In this document: positions 35,817 to 44,168 of the stretch, piece by piece
How the letters are laid out: the number at the start of each line of letters is the position of its first letter
How positions within the stretch are numbered: position 1 is the first letter of the stretch
NCBI GenBank assembly: GCA_900470445.1
Contig: UCAU01000006.1
Span: 29,184 to 93,183, forward strand
Direction of reading: 5' to 3'
Length of the DNA: 64,000 bases
From: Hyphomicrobiales bacterium
Lineage (GTDB): Bacteria > Pseudomonadota > Alphaproteobacteria > Rhizobiales > Devosiaceae
The notes under the pieces: model-generated
Seen by the model: only the letters and a program-made list of their open reading frames with translations
Databases searched by the model: none
What the model was told of the DNA's origin: nothing
Made by a program: the position numbers and the translations under genes

Positions 35817-37214
35817 CTACCACGCCGCTGCGACGCGGCGCTGGCCGAGCAGCGCCAATGCCATGGCCAGCGCTACGAGGCCCGCAGAAATCAGAAAGCT
35901 CGCGGTGAAGGCCGTGCCGATGCTGGCGGGCGCTGCCTGCGCGATCTGGCCGGTGCCCACCAGGGCGGTGAATATCGTCGCCATGAGCGATGCGCCAGTT
36001 AACAGGCCCAAATTGCGGGACAGGCCAAGCAGGCCCGACAATACACCGCGCTGGGCGGCCGGCGCCGCGACCATGACAGCGGCATTGTTTGCCGCTAGGA
36101 ACAACTGGAAGCCGGGCGTCAACACGATCAATGCGCCGACATAGCCCGCCATGCCTATCCATCGCGGCAGGAAAGCAAGCAGCAGAAAGCCCGAAATCGT
36201 CTCGGCGAGCCCGAGCAGCAGCCCGCGCCTTGTACCCAGGCGGTCGACGATGCGCCCCGCCGGCGCACCGGCAAGTGCTGCAGTCGCCGGGCCCACGGCC
36301 ATGACCAGGCCGGTCAGTGTTCCATCCAATCCCAGCGCGAAACTCAAAAAGAACGGCCCGACCACGAGAGTGGACATCATGACGGTGCCCAACAGCACGT
36401 TCATGCCCAGACCCACCCCGATCGCCCGATCACGCAACAGCGCCAGCGGCACCGGGGGATAGGGCGAGCGCTGCTGAACGCGGATAAAGGCGAACAATGC
36501 CACGGCCGCGGGCGCCAGCAGCACAGCGCCATTCCATGGTGCGGCAAGACCCGCTCCGGTAGCGGCAAGAGCATACAGCCCCAGCGTCAAGCTCAGGAGC
36601 AGGGCGCCGGCCCAGTCCATCTGCGGCCTTGGCATGCGAGGCAGGCTTGCCGGCAGCGCTCGCAGCGCCAGGAGCAGGATCGCCGCCCCCCCCAGTCCCA
36701 ACAGGCCAAATGCTGCCTGCCAGCCAAGGCTTGCCATCACTATGCCGCCCAGCGAGGGGCCAAGGGCCGTACCGACCGCCGACATGGCGGCCAGCAGCCC
36801 CATGGCCGCGCCCATGCGATCTTCGCGCACCACGTCGCGGGCGATGGACATCGGCAAGGCGGTGATGATGGCGCCGCCCACGCCCTGCAGGGCACGCGCC
36901 GCGATCAGCAGCCCCAGGTTCGGACTGGCGGCACACAGCGCCGACGCAAGAGCGAACACCGCCAGGCCCGCCAGCAGCACACGACGGTGACCATACAAGT
37001 CACCGAAGCGGCCGGCAGACACGATCGTCACCGTCATCGAGAGCAGGTAGGCCAGGATTACCCATTGCAGCTCCGCCAGGGTGGACGGGAAGCTCAACGC
37101 CAGCGTGGGCAGGGCGATCGTGGCAATGCTGATGCCCAGCGACGCGAGCAATGTGGCGCCGGCCAGGGTGATCAGCGTGGCAGGTGTAGCGGTTCGGTGG
37201 GGCCCGGATTGCAT
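35817..37214 (-). CDS. MFS transporter, multidrug type (DHA2-like)
   Basis: A 465-residue inner-membrane transporter with about 14 hydrophobic segments, the pattern of DHA2 drug:H+ antiporters. Motif A is seen as SAGRFGDLYGHRRVLLAG near residue 65, and motif C near TALGPSLGGIVMASLGW. Substrates are not readable; drug or dye efflux is likely. The ATG at 37214 follows AAGAGGA. It is divergent from a MerR-type regulator gene. A promoter with a 19-base spacer and a SoxR-box-like palindrome (37248-37278) lies just upstream, so activation by that regulator is likely. Confidence 0.9.
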   Translation of the reverse strand: MQSGPHRTATPATLITLAGATLLASLGISIATIALPTLALSFPSTLAELQWVILAYLLSMTVTIVSAGRFGDLYGHRRVLLAGLAVFALASALCAASPNLGLLIAARALQGVGGAIITALPMSIARDVVREDRMGAAMGLLAAMSAVGTALGPSLGGIVMASLGWQAAFGLLGLGGAAILLLALRALPASLPRMPRPQMDWAGALLLSLTLGLYALAATGAGLAAPWNGAVLLAPAAVALFAFIRVQQRSPYPPVPLALLRDRAIGVGLGMNVLLGTVMMSTLVVGPFFLSFALGLDGTLTGLVMAVGPATAALAGAPAGRIVDRLGTRRGLLLGLAETISGFLLLAFLPRWIGMAGYVGALIVLTPGFQLFLAANNAAVMVAAPAAQRGVLSGLLGLSRNLGLLTGASLMATIFTALVGTGQIAQAAPASIGTAFTASFLISAGLVALAMALALLGQRRVAAAW

Positions 37215-37247
37215 AGGTTCCTCTTGAGGCGGGGTGAAGCGGGCGCT

Positions 37248-37278
37248 ACTATCCCACTTCAAGTCAACTTGAGGTCAA
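37248..37278 (-). promoter_or_regulatory. MerR-type promoter with SoxR-box-like operator before the MFS gene
   Basis: On the minus strand TTGACC (37273-37278) and GATAGT (37248-37253) are 19 bases apart, the long spacer of MerR-activated promoters. The spacer holds CCTCAAGTTGACTTGAAG (37257-37274), which differs at two positions from the E. coli soxS box CCTCAAGTTAACTTGAGG. Confidence 0.7.
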
Positions 37279-37280
37279 GA

Positions 37281-37697
37281 GTGAAACTGCTCGACATCGG
37301 CGTTTTGTCGGAACGCAGCGGCGTGCCGGCCTCGGCGCTCCGCTATTACGAGGAAGTCGGCCTCATCGCGCCGGTGTCGCGGCGCGGCCTGCGTCGCCAG
37401 TACGAGCCGGAAACCGTGACGCAGTTGTCGTTGATTGCCCTGGGGAAAGCGGCCGGCTTCTCGCTCGATGAGATCAAGGGCATGTTCAACGCCAATGGCG
37501 CTCCAGAGCTGCCGCGCGCGGAGCTGCAGCAGCGTGCGGACGCTATCGACAGGCAGATTCATGGCCTGGCAACTCTGAGGGACGCGCTGCGGCACGTTGC
37601 TGAGTGCCCGGCGGAAAACCACATGGCCTGTCCCAAGTTCCAGCAATTGCTGCGCCTGGCATCCGCGCACAAGAGGGGTGGGCGCCACCGCGCCTGA
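37281..37697 (+). CDS. MerR-family transcriptional regulator
   Basis: A 138-residue MerR-family protein with GTG start. The winged-helix domain reads LDIGVLSERSGVPASALRYY followed by EEVGLIAPVSRRGLRRQY near residues 4-45. A coiled-coil dimerisation helix follows (RADAIDRQIHGLATLRDALRHV in parts). The tail contains CPAENHMACPKF; these two cysteines could bind metal or sense redox, but the SoxR CxxCxC Fe-S motif is absent. It probably controls the divergent MFS gene through the 37248-37278 promoter. The family activates by untwisting long-spacer promoters. Confidence 0.9.
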   Translation: MKLLDIGVLSERSGVPASALRYYEEVGLIAPVSRRGLRRQYEPETVTQLSLIALGKAAGFSLDEIKGMFNANGAPELPRAELQQRADAIDRQIHGLATLRDALRHVAECPAENHMACPKFQQLLRLASAHKRGGRHRA

Positions 37698-37790
37698 AGT
37701 AGCGGGCTTTGCTGCTGCCAAACTCTGTCAGCACGGACGCGCAGAACTGCTGGCCGCTCGGACAACCAAGAACAAAGCATGTACGCGCTC

Positions 37791-37818
37791 TTGTAACGTC
37801 CTTGTGAAGCAGTTACAT
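37791..37818 (+). promoter_or_regulatory. Possible promoter/operator of the TetA-like gene
   Basis: TTGTAA (37791-37796), 16 bases, TTACAT (37813-37818) resembles a promoter. The inverted repeat TGTAAC-N14-GTTACA (37792-37817) overlaps it and could be an operator. No regulator gene is adjacent except the MerR gene upstream. Confidence 0.4.
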
Positions 37819-37887
37819 CAATGTGCCTGCCCGGAGGGCCGGACCCTGTGGTCCCGGCGCGGTGGGTGAAGCCATGGAGCCAAGACC

Positions 37888-39087
37888 TTGAACAAGGCAC
37901 TCGTCGTCATTCTTGCCGCCGTCACGCTGGATGCGGTCGGCATCGGGCTGATTTTCCCGATCCTGCCGGCGCTGCTGCGCGATGTCGGCCATGTCAGCGA
38001 GGTGGCGACGCTGCTTGGCTTGATGCTGGCGCTTTATGCGGCGTGCCAGTTCCTGTTTTCGCCGGTCCTGGGCGTATTGAGCGACCGCTTTGGTCGCCGC
38101 CCGGTCCTGCTGGTCTCATTGGCGGGTGCCGCGATCGATTATCTGATCATGGCCTTTGCGCCGCAGCTGTGGATGCTGGTCCTGGGGCGGGCCATTTCGG
38201 GCATTACCAGCGCCAATATGGCCGTGGCGACCGCCTACATTACCGACATTTCGAGTGAAGAGGAGCGCGCCAGGCGGTTCGGCCTGTTCCATGCCATGTT
38301 CGGCATCGGCTTCATCATCGGTCCGGTACTGGGTGGCGTACTCGGCGATTTCTGGGTGCGGGCGCCCTTCATTGCGGCGGCGCTGCTGAATGGGGTGAAC
38401 TTCGCGCTGGCGCTGTTCGTGCTGCCCGAATCGCGGCCCGGCACGCCTGGCGCCAGGTTCGATCTCGACACGCTCAATCCATTCAAGCCGCTGAAATGGG
38501 CGCTGACCTTCAAGGCACTGATTCCGCTGATGGCCATCTTCGTCATCATGAATTTCGTCGGCACCATGTACGGCACGATCTGGGCGCTGTTCGGCGAGGA
38601 CAGCTTCAAGTGGAACGGCATGATGATCGGCCTGTCCCTGGGTGCGTTCGGCGTGTTCCACGCCGGCGCACAGGCCTTCCTAACCGGCCCTGCGGTGGCT
38701 CGCCTGGGCGAGCGCTGGGCGCTGGTGGTCGGCATGGCATGCGAGCTGACGGCGCTGGTGATTCTGGGCATGGCCACGCAGGGCTGGGTGCTTTTCGCCC
38801 TGGCGCCGCTCTTTGCGCTGGGCGGCATCGGCATGCCGGCACTGCAATCGCTGGCCACGACCCAGGTCGGCCCGGACAAGCAGGGGCAGTTGCAGGGCGT
38901 GCTGGCGAGCCTGGTGAGCCTGGCTGCGGTATTCGGCCCGCTGTTTTTCAGCTTCGTCTATTTCCAGCTGCGCGGCGGCTGGCCCGGCCTCACCTGGATT
39001 GTCGGGGCGGGCATCTATCTGTTGGCACTGCCATTGATGCTGGGAATCCGGCGCACGCACCGGCCGGTTCCACTAAGCGCGGAATAG
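37888..39087 (+). CDS. MFS transporter, TetA-like (12-TM)
   Basis: A 399-residue transporter with about 12 membrane segments. It starts NKALVVILAAVTLDAVGIGL, the TetA-type N-terminus (D-x-x-G-x-G). MFS motif A is LGVLSDRFGRRPVLL near residue 65, and FIIGPVLGGVLGDFWVRAPF near residue 145 is motif C. In tetracycline exporters these surround the drug site. A TetA identity is suggested by this pattern and length but not proven, since many chromosomal members export other compounds. The start is a TTG (37888), with GGAG 9 bases upstream. The usual divergent tetR is absent. Confidence 0.85.
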   Translation: MNKALVVILAAVTLDAVGIGLIFPILPALLRDVGHVSEVATLLGLMLALYAACQFLFSPVLGVLSDRFGRRPVLLVSLAGAAIDYLIMAFAPQLWMLVLGRAISGITSANMAVATAYITDISSEEERARRFGLFHAMFGIGFIIGPVLGGVLGDFWVRAPFIAAALLNGVNFALALFVLPESRPGTPGARFDLDTLNPFKPLKWALTFKALIPLMAIFVIMNFVGTMYGTIWALFGEDSFKWNGMMIGLSLGAFGVFHAGAQAFLTGPAVARLGERWALVVGMACELTALVILGMATQGWVLFALAPLFALGGIGMPALQSLATTQVGPDKQGQLQGVLASLVSLAAVFGPLFFSFVYFQLRGGWPGLTWIVGAGIYLLALPLMLGIRRTHRPVPLSAE

Positions 39088-39292
39088 GGCGGAAAACCTC
39101 CGGCAAAGCCCGGAAAACGGGGCAAAACCGGGTAAACCGGACTTGCCGGGGCGGTTTTTCCGGTCCAATAACGGTTTTGCACCGTCTGGCACGTCAAAAC
39201 GCCCGGAATTCCTTGCCTTTCATGCAGAATCGCAAAAGGGTTGCGGCGATTGGTTCGCCACAGAGGGCGGGCATTCACTGTGAGGAAACGCT

Positions 39293-39565
39293 ATGAACAA
39301 AAACGATCTGGTTGGCGTTGTTGCCGACAAGGCGACGATCACCAAGGCACAGGCCGCCGAAGCGGTTGACGCAGTGTTCGAGGCAATCACCGGCTCGCTC
39401 AAGGCTGGCGAAGAAGTCCGCCTCGTCGGCTTCGGCACCTTTGCGGTGTCGCAGCGCAAGGCATCCACGGGCCGCAACCCTGCGACCGGTGCAGAGATCA
39501 GCATCCCGGCCTCCAACCAGGCCAAGTTCAAGCCCGGCAAGGGCCTGAAGGACGCGATCAACTAA
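39293..39565 (+). CDS. hupB: DNA-binding protein HU
   Basis: The 90-residue HU dimerises and bends DNA, compacting the nucleoid. The body MNKNDLVGVVADKATITKAQ is followed by LVGFGTFAVSQRKASTGRNP, in which the Gly-rich turn and the beginning of the DNA-binding arm are typical. The tip contains the proline of GRNPATGAEISIPA. It follows lon in many Alphaproteobacteria; here two transporter blocks intervene. The ATG is preceded by GAGGAA. Confidence 0.96.
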   Translation: MNKNDLVGVVADKATITKAQAAEAVDAVFEAITGSLKAGEEVRLVGFGTFAVSQRKASTGRNPATGAEISIPASNQAKFKPGKGLKDAIN

Positions 39566-39592
39566 TAAGAACGAAAGTTCGCTTTAGTGATC

Positions 39593-39627
39593 GGCCCCGT
39601 GCGCATTGCGCCGGGGCCAATTCTTTT
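39593..39627 (+). terminator. Rho-independent terminator of hupB
   Basis: GGCCCCG (39593-39599) and CGGGGCC (39612-39618) form a stem, followed by AATTCTTTTG. Confidence 0.8.
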
Positions 39628-39638
39628 GCTGCTGCCAG

Positions 39639-39667
39639 TTGACGGGCGGCACATCCCGCCCTAATCA
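39639..39667 (+). promoter_or_regulatory. Probable promoter of tRNA-Val
   Basis: TTGACG (39639-39644), 17 bases, TAATCA (39662-39667), ending 30 bases before the mature tRNA. Confidence 0.55.
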
Positions 39668-39697
39668 GGGCGCCTTACGCCGGCCCAGTGGGCCAGC

Positions 39698-39773
39698 GGG
39701 CGATTAGCTCAGTTGGTAGAGCGCCTCGTTTACACCGAGGATGTCGGCGGTTCGAGTCCGTCATCGCCCACCA
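39698..39773 (+). tRNA. tRNA-Val (anticodon TAC)
   Basis: 76 bases with an encoded CCA end. The acceptor arms GGGCGAT and ATCGCCC pair perfectly. The D arm has AGCTCAGTTGGTAGAGC. The anticodon loop in CCTCG-TTTACAC-CGAGG gives anticodon TAC (Val, GUA). GGTTCGAGTCC is the T arm. The CCA end is 6 bases from the stop codon of the convergent autotransporter gene. Confidence 0.97.
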
Positions 39774-39779
39774 TTCCCC

Positions 39780-42491
39780 TTACCATTTCAGTTGCAGCCC
39801 GACCCGTGCGGTGACGCCGGAGCGATCGCCGCCGGCCACATCGAACGAATAACTGGCATTGGCGAAATAGCTGAACTTGTCGTTGAGCTCGCCGGTCACC
39901 CCGGCGCCGATTTCAAGCACGGTCGAATCGCCCGAGGTGTTCAGCACGTCATTGTCGAGCCGCGTGGTGAAATCACCCAGGTTCTGCCAGAGATTGGCGG
40001 TTAGTTCGGGCTGGATGAAGCCATTCTCGGTCTCGATGCGGTTATAGAGCCGTGCGCCGAGCCGCCCCGTCAGCATGGTGCTGCTGTCAAAGCTGATATC
40101 GGCGAACGGATCGCTGGCATCGCCGAAATTGGCATAGTGCACGATGGCCTGCGCCTGCGGCTCGATGGCCCAGCCGCCGCCCAGGGCAATGGGGTAGCCC
40201 GCCTCGATGGATCCGGTGAGGCCGTAGCCATCGACATCGATGCCCACGCCGCGCGTCGAGGTGACGTCGCCGGTGTAATAGGACGCCATCAGCACGCCAT
40301 CGAGGTAGAAGCCGTCTTCATTGACCCGGGTGGCATAGGCGCCGACCGACGCGGCGCCCAGGCCCAGCGTGCCCGTATCGTAATTGGCCCAGCCCAGGGC
40401 AAAGCCCCGCAGATCCCCGCTCATATGCGAATAACCCGCAAAGACGCCGGCCTGCGTGGTCGAGCCATCCTCGCCCACCACCGAATAAAGATCGGTGCCG
40501 GCCTGGAAGCCGCCAATGGTGCCATCGAAGCTCGGCGCCACGGTGCCCGACCAGCCCGCCGTCAGCGAGCTGCCCAGCGCGCGGAACCAGGCATTGCGCT
40601 TTTCGGCATCGGCATTGGGCAGATAGGCCTGCTCGCCGCGGCGATTATGGAAGGTGGACAGCGATTCGATCGCCAGCAGATAGGCCGAGGGCTGCAGCGC
40701 CGCGTAATTGGCCGCCTCGATGCGGTAGAGCGGCACGACACCACCCGCCAGGAGCAGCGAGGCATCCGGTAGGGTCGCGTGGCTGGTTGGTGCAACGATG
40801 GCGTATCCTGCCGACGTCAGAGCCGGCATTGTCGGCGTTGCCGGCGGCGGCGAGCCCGGAGGCAGCGGGCCGTCCTCAGGCGCTGTCGGCAAAGGCTCAG
40901 GCGTGGCCGCAGGCGGCGGCACCACAGCGGGAGCTTCCGGATCCGGCGCCGGATCGACCGGGGCCGTGGGCAGATCAGGGGCTACCGGGGTCTCGCCTTG
41001 GTTGATCGCGCCGGGCGCTACGGGCGCCACGGGCTCAGGCGGCGGAGGAGGGGGGACCGGGACCGGCAGCAGCTGCGAGCGCAGATACCAGTTCTGCTCT
41101 TCGCCTGCCGCAACGCCGCCGCGGAACAGGAAATATTCGTAGGCGCCCGCAGCAACGGCGCGGTCGAGCACGAAGGCATCGGTGGCTGTGCTACCGCCAT
41201 TCGTCGCCTGCACGACCATGATGCCGCTGCCCGTGGTGCCGCCACCGGGCCCGCCGGCGTTGACGATGCCAATACCGGTAAGACCGTTAGCCAGCCCACC
41301 GGAGATGATGAGCTTGTCCGAGGGCGCCCCATCCACGCCCAGATAGGTATCGAGCAATACCGAGCCGCCGATGCCGGTGTAATTGCCCTGGATCGTCAGG
41401 GTATCGGTCGGGCTTGGCGCGCCAAGCTGCGTCATCTGGATGACACCGGCATTGTTGACCTGAACCAGCGAACCGGCCACGGCAGGGGCGATACTGGCGG
41501 CGCCGCTGGCAATCAGATAGCTGCTCGAATCGATATCGAGCCGGCCGGTCAGGCTGGTCGCATCGCCGAGCACCAGATTGTCGCTCAGGCTAAGGCGCGA
41601 GCCATTGTTGAGCTGGATGGTCTCCCAATTGATGAACTTGCCGGCACTATTGGCGGAGCTGTTCTCGAATTTGAGCGTGTCGCTCGCGACAGGCGCGCCG
41701 GCTGCGGCGCCTTCGCCGCCATCGATATTGCCAGCGGCGGCAATGGTGTTCGCGCTCAGATTGCCGAGCGTCGCCACATCGGAATCGGCGCCCATCAGCA
41801 CGTCGTCAAAGATGGCGCCGCCGGTCCAATCGAAGGTGTCATTGCCGAAACTGGCGCGAATCTCGCCCTTGATGGAGCCGCCCGACACGCGGATCACGTC
41901 ATTGCCGCCGCTGGTGCTGATATTGCCGCCAATGGCGCCGCCGGACACCACGATGGTGTCGAGGCCAAAGCCGGTGACCAGATTGCCCAGAATCTGCCCG
42001 CCGCTGAGGTGATAATAATTGTCATCGAGCTTCATGTCGACGCGACCGATCGTGCCGCCGCTTTGCTCGGCATAGTCGCCGTCAAGGAATGCACCGGTAA
42101 TAGTGCCGCCGGTCATCAGAAAGGTGTCGAGCCCATCGCCCTGCTGCAGAGAGGCCACGGTGCCGCCGCTCATTTCGAAGCGGTCGATCCCCAAACCCTG
42201 AGAAATGGAGCCCGTCGAGCCGGAGCGGATCGTCACTGTATCGGCTCCATTGCCGAAGGTAACCGGCCCGGTAATCACGCCAGTGCCCGACAGCGGCAGG
42301 ATGAGGGTGTTATTTCCGTTCATATCTATGAGGTCGGGAGCGCTACCCGAGTCGCACACATAGGTGTCGTCTCCCGGAGTGACGACAAATACGCAGGCCG
42401 CCGTGGCGCTGCCTGCGCTGCCCAGCAGTAGTGAGCTAGAAATTGTTGAAAATACAATGAGTTGGCGCTTGGAGTTCGGCTTAAAAAACAA
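39780..42491 (-). CDS. Autotransporter (type V secretion) with beta-helix-like passenger
   Basis: A 903-residue outer-membrane protein. A signal peptide (NSKRQLIVFSTISSSLLLG to SATA) leads. The passenger holds many glycine-rich repeats of the form SGGTIxG (for example FEMSGGTVAS, LMTGGTITGA, RVSGGSIKGE), as in beta-helix autotransporters. A proline-rich linker near bases 40830-41070 (PVPVPPPPPPEPVAPVAPG) separates it from the C-terminal barrel of about 270 residues. The barrel includes AWFRALGSSLTAGW and ends VGLQLKW with a terminal aromatic, as the BAM signal requires. The TTG start at 42491 is chosen because GGAGG lies 6 bases upstream; an earlier TTG (42521) lacks a ribosome site. Function, probably adhesion, is unproven. 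Confidence 0.88.
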   Translation of the reverse strand: MFFKPNSKRQLIVFSTISSSLLLGSAGSATAACVFVVTPGDDTYVCDSGSAPDLIDMNGNNTLILPLSGTGVITGPVTFGNGADTVTIRSGSTGSISQGLGIDRFEMSGGTVASLQQGDGLDTFLMTGGTITGAFLDGDYAEQSGGTIGRVDMKLDDNYYHLSGGQILGNLVTGFGLDTIVVSGGAIGGNISTSGGNDVIRVSGGSIKGEIRASFGNDTFDWTGGAIFDDVLMGADSDVATLGNLSANTIAAAGNIDGGEGAAAGAPVASDTLKFENSSANSAGKFINWETIQLNNGSRLSLSDNLVLGDATSLTGRLDIDSSSYLIASGAASIAPAVAGSLVQVNNAGVIQMTQLGAPSPTDTLTIQGNYTGIGGSVLLDTYLGVDGAPSDKLIISGGLANGLTGIGIVNAGGPGGGTTGSGIMVVQATNGGSTATDAFVLDRAVAAGAYEYFLFRGGVAAGEEQNWYLRSQLLPVPVPPPPPPEPVAPVAPGAINQGETPVAPDLPTAPVDPAPDPEAPAVVPPPAATPEPLPTAPEDGPLPPGSPPPATPTMPALTSAGYAIVAPTSHATLPDASLLLAGGVVPLYRIEAANYAALQPSAYLLAIESLSTFHNRRGEQAYLPNADAEKRNAWFRALGSSLTAGWSGTVAPSFDGTIGGFQAGTDLYSVVGEDGSTTQAGVFAGYSHMSGDLRGFALGWANYDTGTLGLGAASVGAYATRVNEDGFYLDGVLMASYYTGDVTSTRGVGIDVDGYGLTGSIEAGYPIALGGGWAIEPQAQAIVHYANFGDASDPFADISFDSSTMLTGRLGARLYNRIETENGFIQPELTANLWQNLGDFTTRLDNDVLNTSGDSTVLEIGAGVTGELNDKFSYFANASYSFDVAGGDRSGVTARVGLQLKW

Positions 42492-42715
42492 TGTTGGCCT
42501 CCACGGTTTTGACACCGACAACTTTGAATCGTCTCGCAGGGATCATCATAAGCTCACTTCCGCGTGAGTGACTACCTGGAGTTTGTGTGGCGTTAATAAT
42601 TAGTACTGCCAAGGCCATAGGTCGCGGCGGATCCCTGGCATGGCCCCGAAACGCCCCGGTTCGAAAGTTTCCCACAGGCCACTGAAACTTCTTCAAGAAA
42701 GGCGGTTTTCGCCGC

Positions 42716-42744
42716 TTGACTTCACATGGGGGGCTGGGTACATC
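42716..42744 (+). promoter_or_regulatory. Probable promoter of tRNA-Asp
   Basis: TTGACT (42716-42721), 17 bases, TACATC (42739-42744), ending about 36 bases before the mature tRNA. Confidence 0.6.
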
Positions 42745-42780
42745 GACCCCACGTTGCGCAGACAAGTCGAGTTTGCCGCT

Positions 42781-42857
<77 letters not shown>

Positions 42858-43159
42858 CCCTTTCCAGGGTTTGCGTGTTTCACACCCTTTTAGCTTCAAC
42901 TTTTGCTTAAATCGAGTTTCAATTTTTTGAACTCGTTGTGTTCTTCGCGGCGTGCCGTTCTTGGCATTTGACACCGCCACCCGTGCGCATCGTCGGAGCG
43001 AGCTTAACCGAGAGTGTGATTTCTGGCGAAGGGCTTGGGCTCGGAGCTCCAAAGCCCCCGGTACTAGGCTGATGCTGTGGCGGTCGCCATCCTCGGCGCC
43101 TGGCGATGATCGTCGATCATGGCGAGGATTTTTTGACGCCGGGGGACGCTGTGGGTGTA
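42858..43159. other. Intergenic region after tRNA-Asp
   Basis: About 300 bases with no convincing gene. The right end contains a terminator-like hairpin (43089-43136). The rest shows nothing recognisable. Confidence 0.5.
43089..43136 (+). terminator. Terminator-like hairpin before the LysR gene end
   Basis: ATCCTCG pairs with CGAGGAT across a loop that itself contains a GATCGTCGATC hairpin, followed by TTTTTTG. It could end transcription coming from tRNA-Asp. Confidence 0.5.
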
Positions 43160-44071
43160 TTAGGCCGCAGCGATATCGAATGCGGCTTTGGCCGTGTCGT
43201 TCTGGGTTTGGAGCCAGGAGACGAATTGGCCGGCGAGCACGCTTTTGGGCGCATGGGCGAATGAATATGCGCCCACAATAGGCGCCACGTCGGCGCAGAG
43301 CGCGACGAGCTGCCCGCTCCGCAATTCCTTTTCGATGAAGGATGGACTGGCCTGGCCGACACCCAAGCCGGACAGGCAGGCATCGATGGACGCCTCATCG
43401 GTATCGAGCGTTATGCTGCCGCCGCGGGGGTGAAAGCCGATACCAGCCGCCGCACACCACCGCCGCCAGGACCATGCGTCACCGGTATCGAGCAGCAATG
43501 GCAGGCCAAGCAGCTCGGCGGGTGCAAGGCTGCGTCCTCGCAAAGCCAGCAGTTGCGGTGAACACACGGCCATGGTGCGATCGAGCAGGAAGGCCTGCGA
43601 GAGCGCGGTGGCATCGGTGGCTCTCACATAGGTCATGGTGATGTCGGCGGCCGCAGCATCGCCAAGCGCCAGCGAGTGGATGGCAATGTCGACGCCGGGA
43701 TTTTCCTGGCAGAAGGAGCGGATGCGCGGGATCAACCACCGTCTGGCCAAGGTGATTGGAGCGCGGATCGATAGCTGCGAGCGATCCGGCACGATGGTGC
43801 TGGCGCCGGTCTGCAGCATCGCCAGGGCGCCGTTGACATGGGCGAGAAACCGGTGCCCGGCCTCGGTCAGCACGATCGAATTATGCCCGCGCCGGAACAG
43901 CTGGGACCCAAGGCTTTCCTCGAGCGATTTGATCTGCCGGCTGATGGCCCCCGGCGTCACGCATAATTCCCTGGCTGCCAGCGAAATGCTGCACAATCTG
44001 GCCGCCGCCGAGAAGGCCGGCAAGGCGTTGAGCGATGGCAGGCGTCGCGATGCTGATTGAGTTTTTGTCAT
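43160..44071 (-). CDS. LysR-family transcriptional regulator
   Basis: A 303-residue LysR-type regulator. The N-terminal winged helix reads LPSLNALPAFSAAARLCSIS then AARELCVTPGAISRQIKSLE near residues 11-50. The effector-binding domain with ITLARRWLIPRIRSF near residue 105 resembles the GcvA-like subgroup. It is divergent from a FecB-type binding-protein gene with about 100 bases between starts, so it may control that operon, its inducer being unknown. Helix-turn-helix and length are regular. Confidence 0.92.
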   Translation of the reverse strand: MTKTQSASRRLPSLNALPAFSAAARLCSISLAARELCVTPGAISRQIKSLEESLGSQLFRRGHNSIVLTEAGHRFLAHVNGALAMLQTGASTIVPDRSQLSIRAPITLARRWLIPRIRSFCQENPGVDIAIHSLALGDAAAADITMTYVRATDATALSQAFLLDRTMAVCSPQLLALRGRSLAPAELLGLPLLLDTGDAWSWRRWCAAAGIGFHPRGGSITLDTDEASIDACLSGLGVGQASPSFIEKELRSGQLVALCADVAPIVGAYSFAHAPKSVLAGQFVSWLQTQNDTAKAAFDIAAA

Positions 44072-44130
44072 GCAGGCGTGACGAGCTTTCGATTGCGTGG
44101 CGCCATTTGGGTGGTGTTATTGCGCTAACT

Positions 44131-44145
44131 TGACTTTGATGATCA
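44131..44145. promoter_or_regulatory. Candidate RirA-type iron-responsive (IRO) core
   Basis: TGACTTTGATGATCA fits the TGA-N9-TCA core of the rhizobial IRO box bound by RirA. It lies in the short divergent region right before the iron-uptake operon. The core has only six fixed bases, so chance is a real possibility. Confidence 0.35.
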
Positions 44146-44168
44146 CATTTATCGGAGCCTGCGGGCAT

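Noticed and set aside
39088..39292. GC-rich runs of AAAACCGG-type words before hupB as a possible repeat array
   Set aside because: The words are irregular and vary in length. They look like low-complexity promoter-region sequence rather than an array.
40779..42431. Open frame on the plus strand opposite the tRNA-flanked autotransporter
   Set aside because: Shadow of the autotransporter frame; high alanine, arginine and glycine content without motif.
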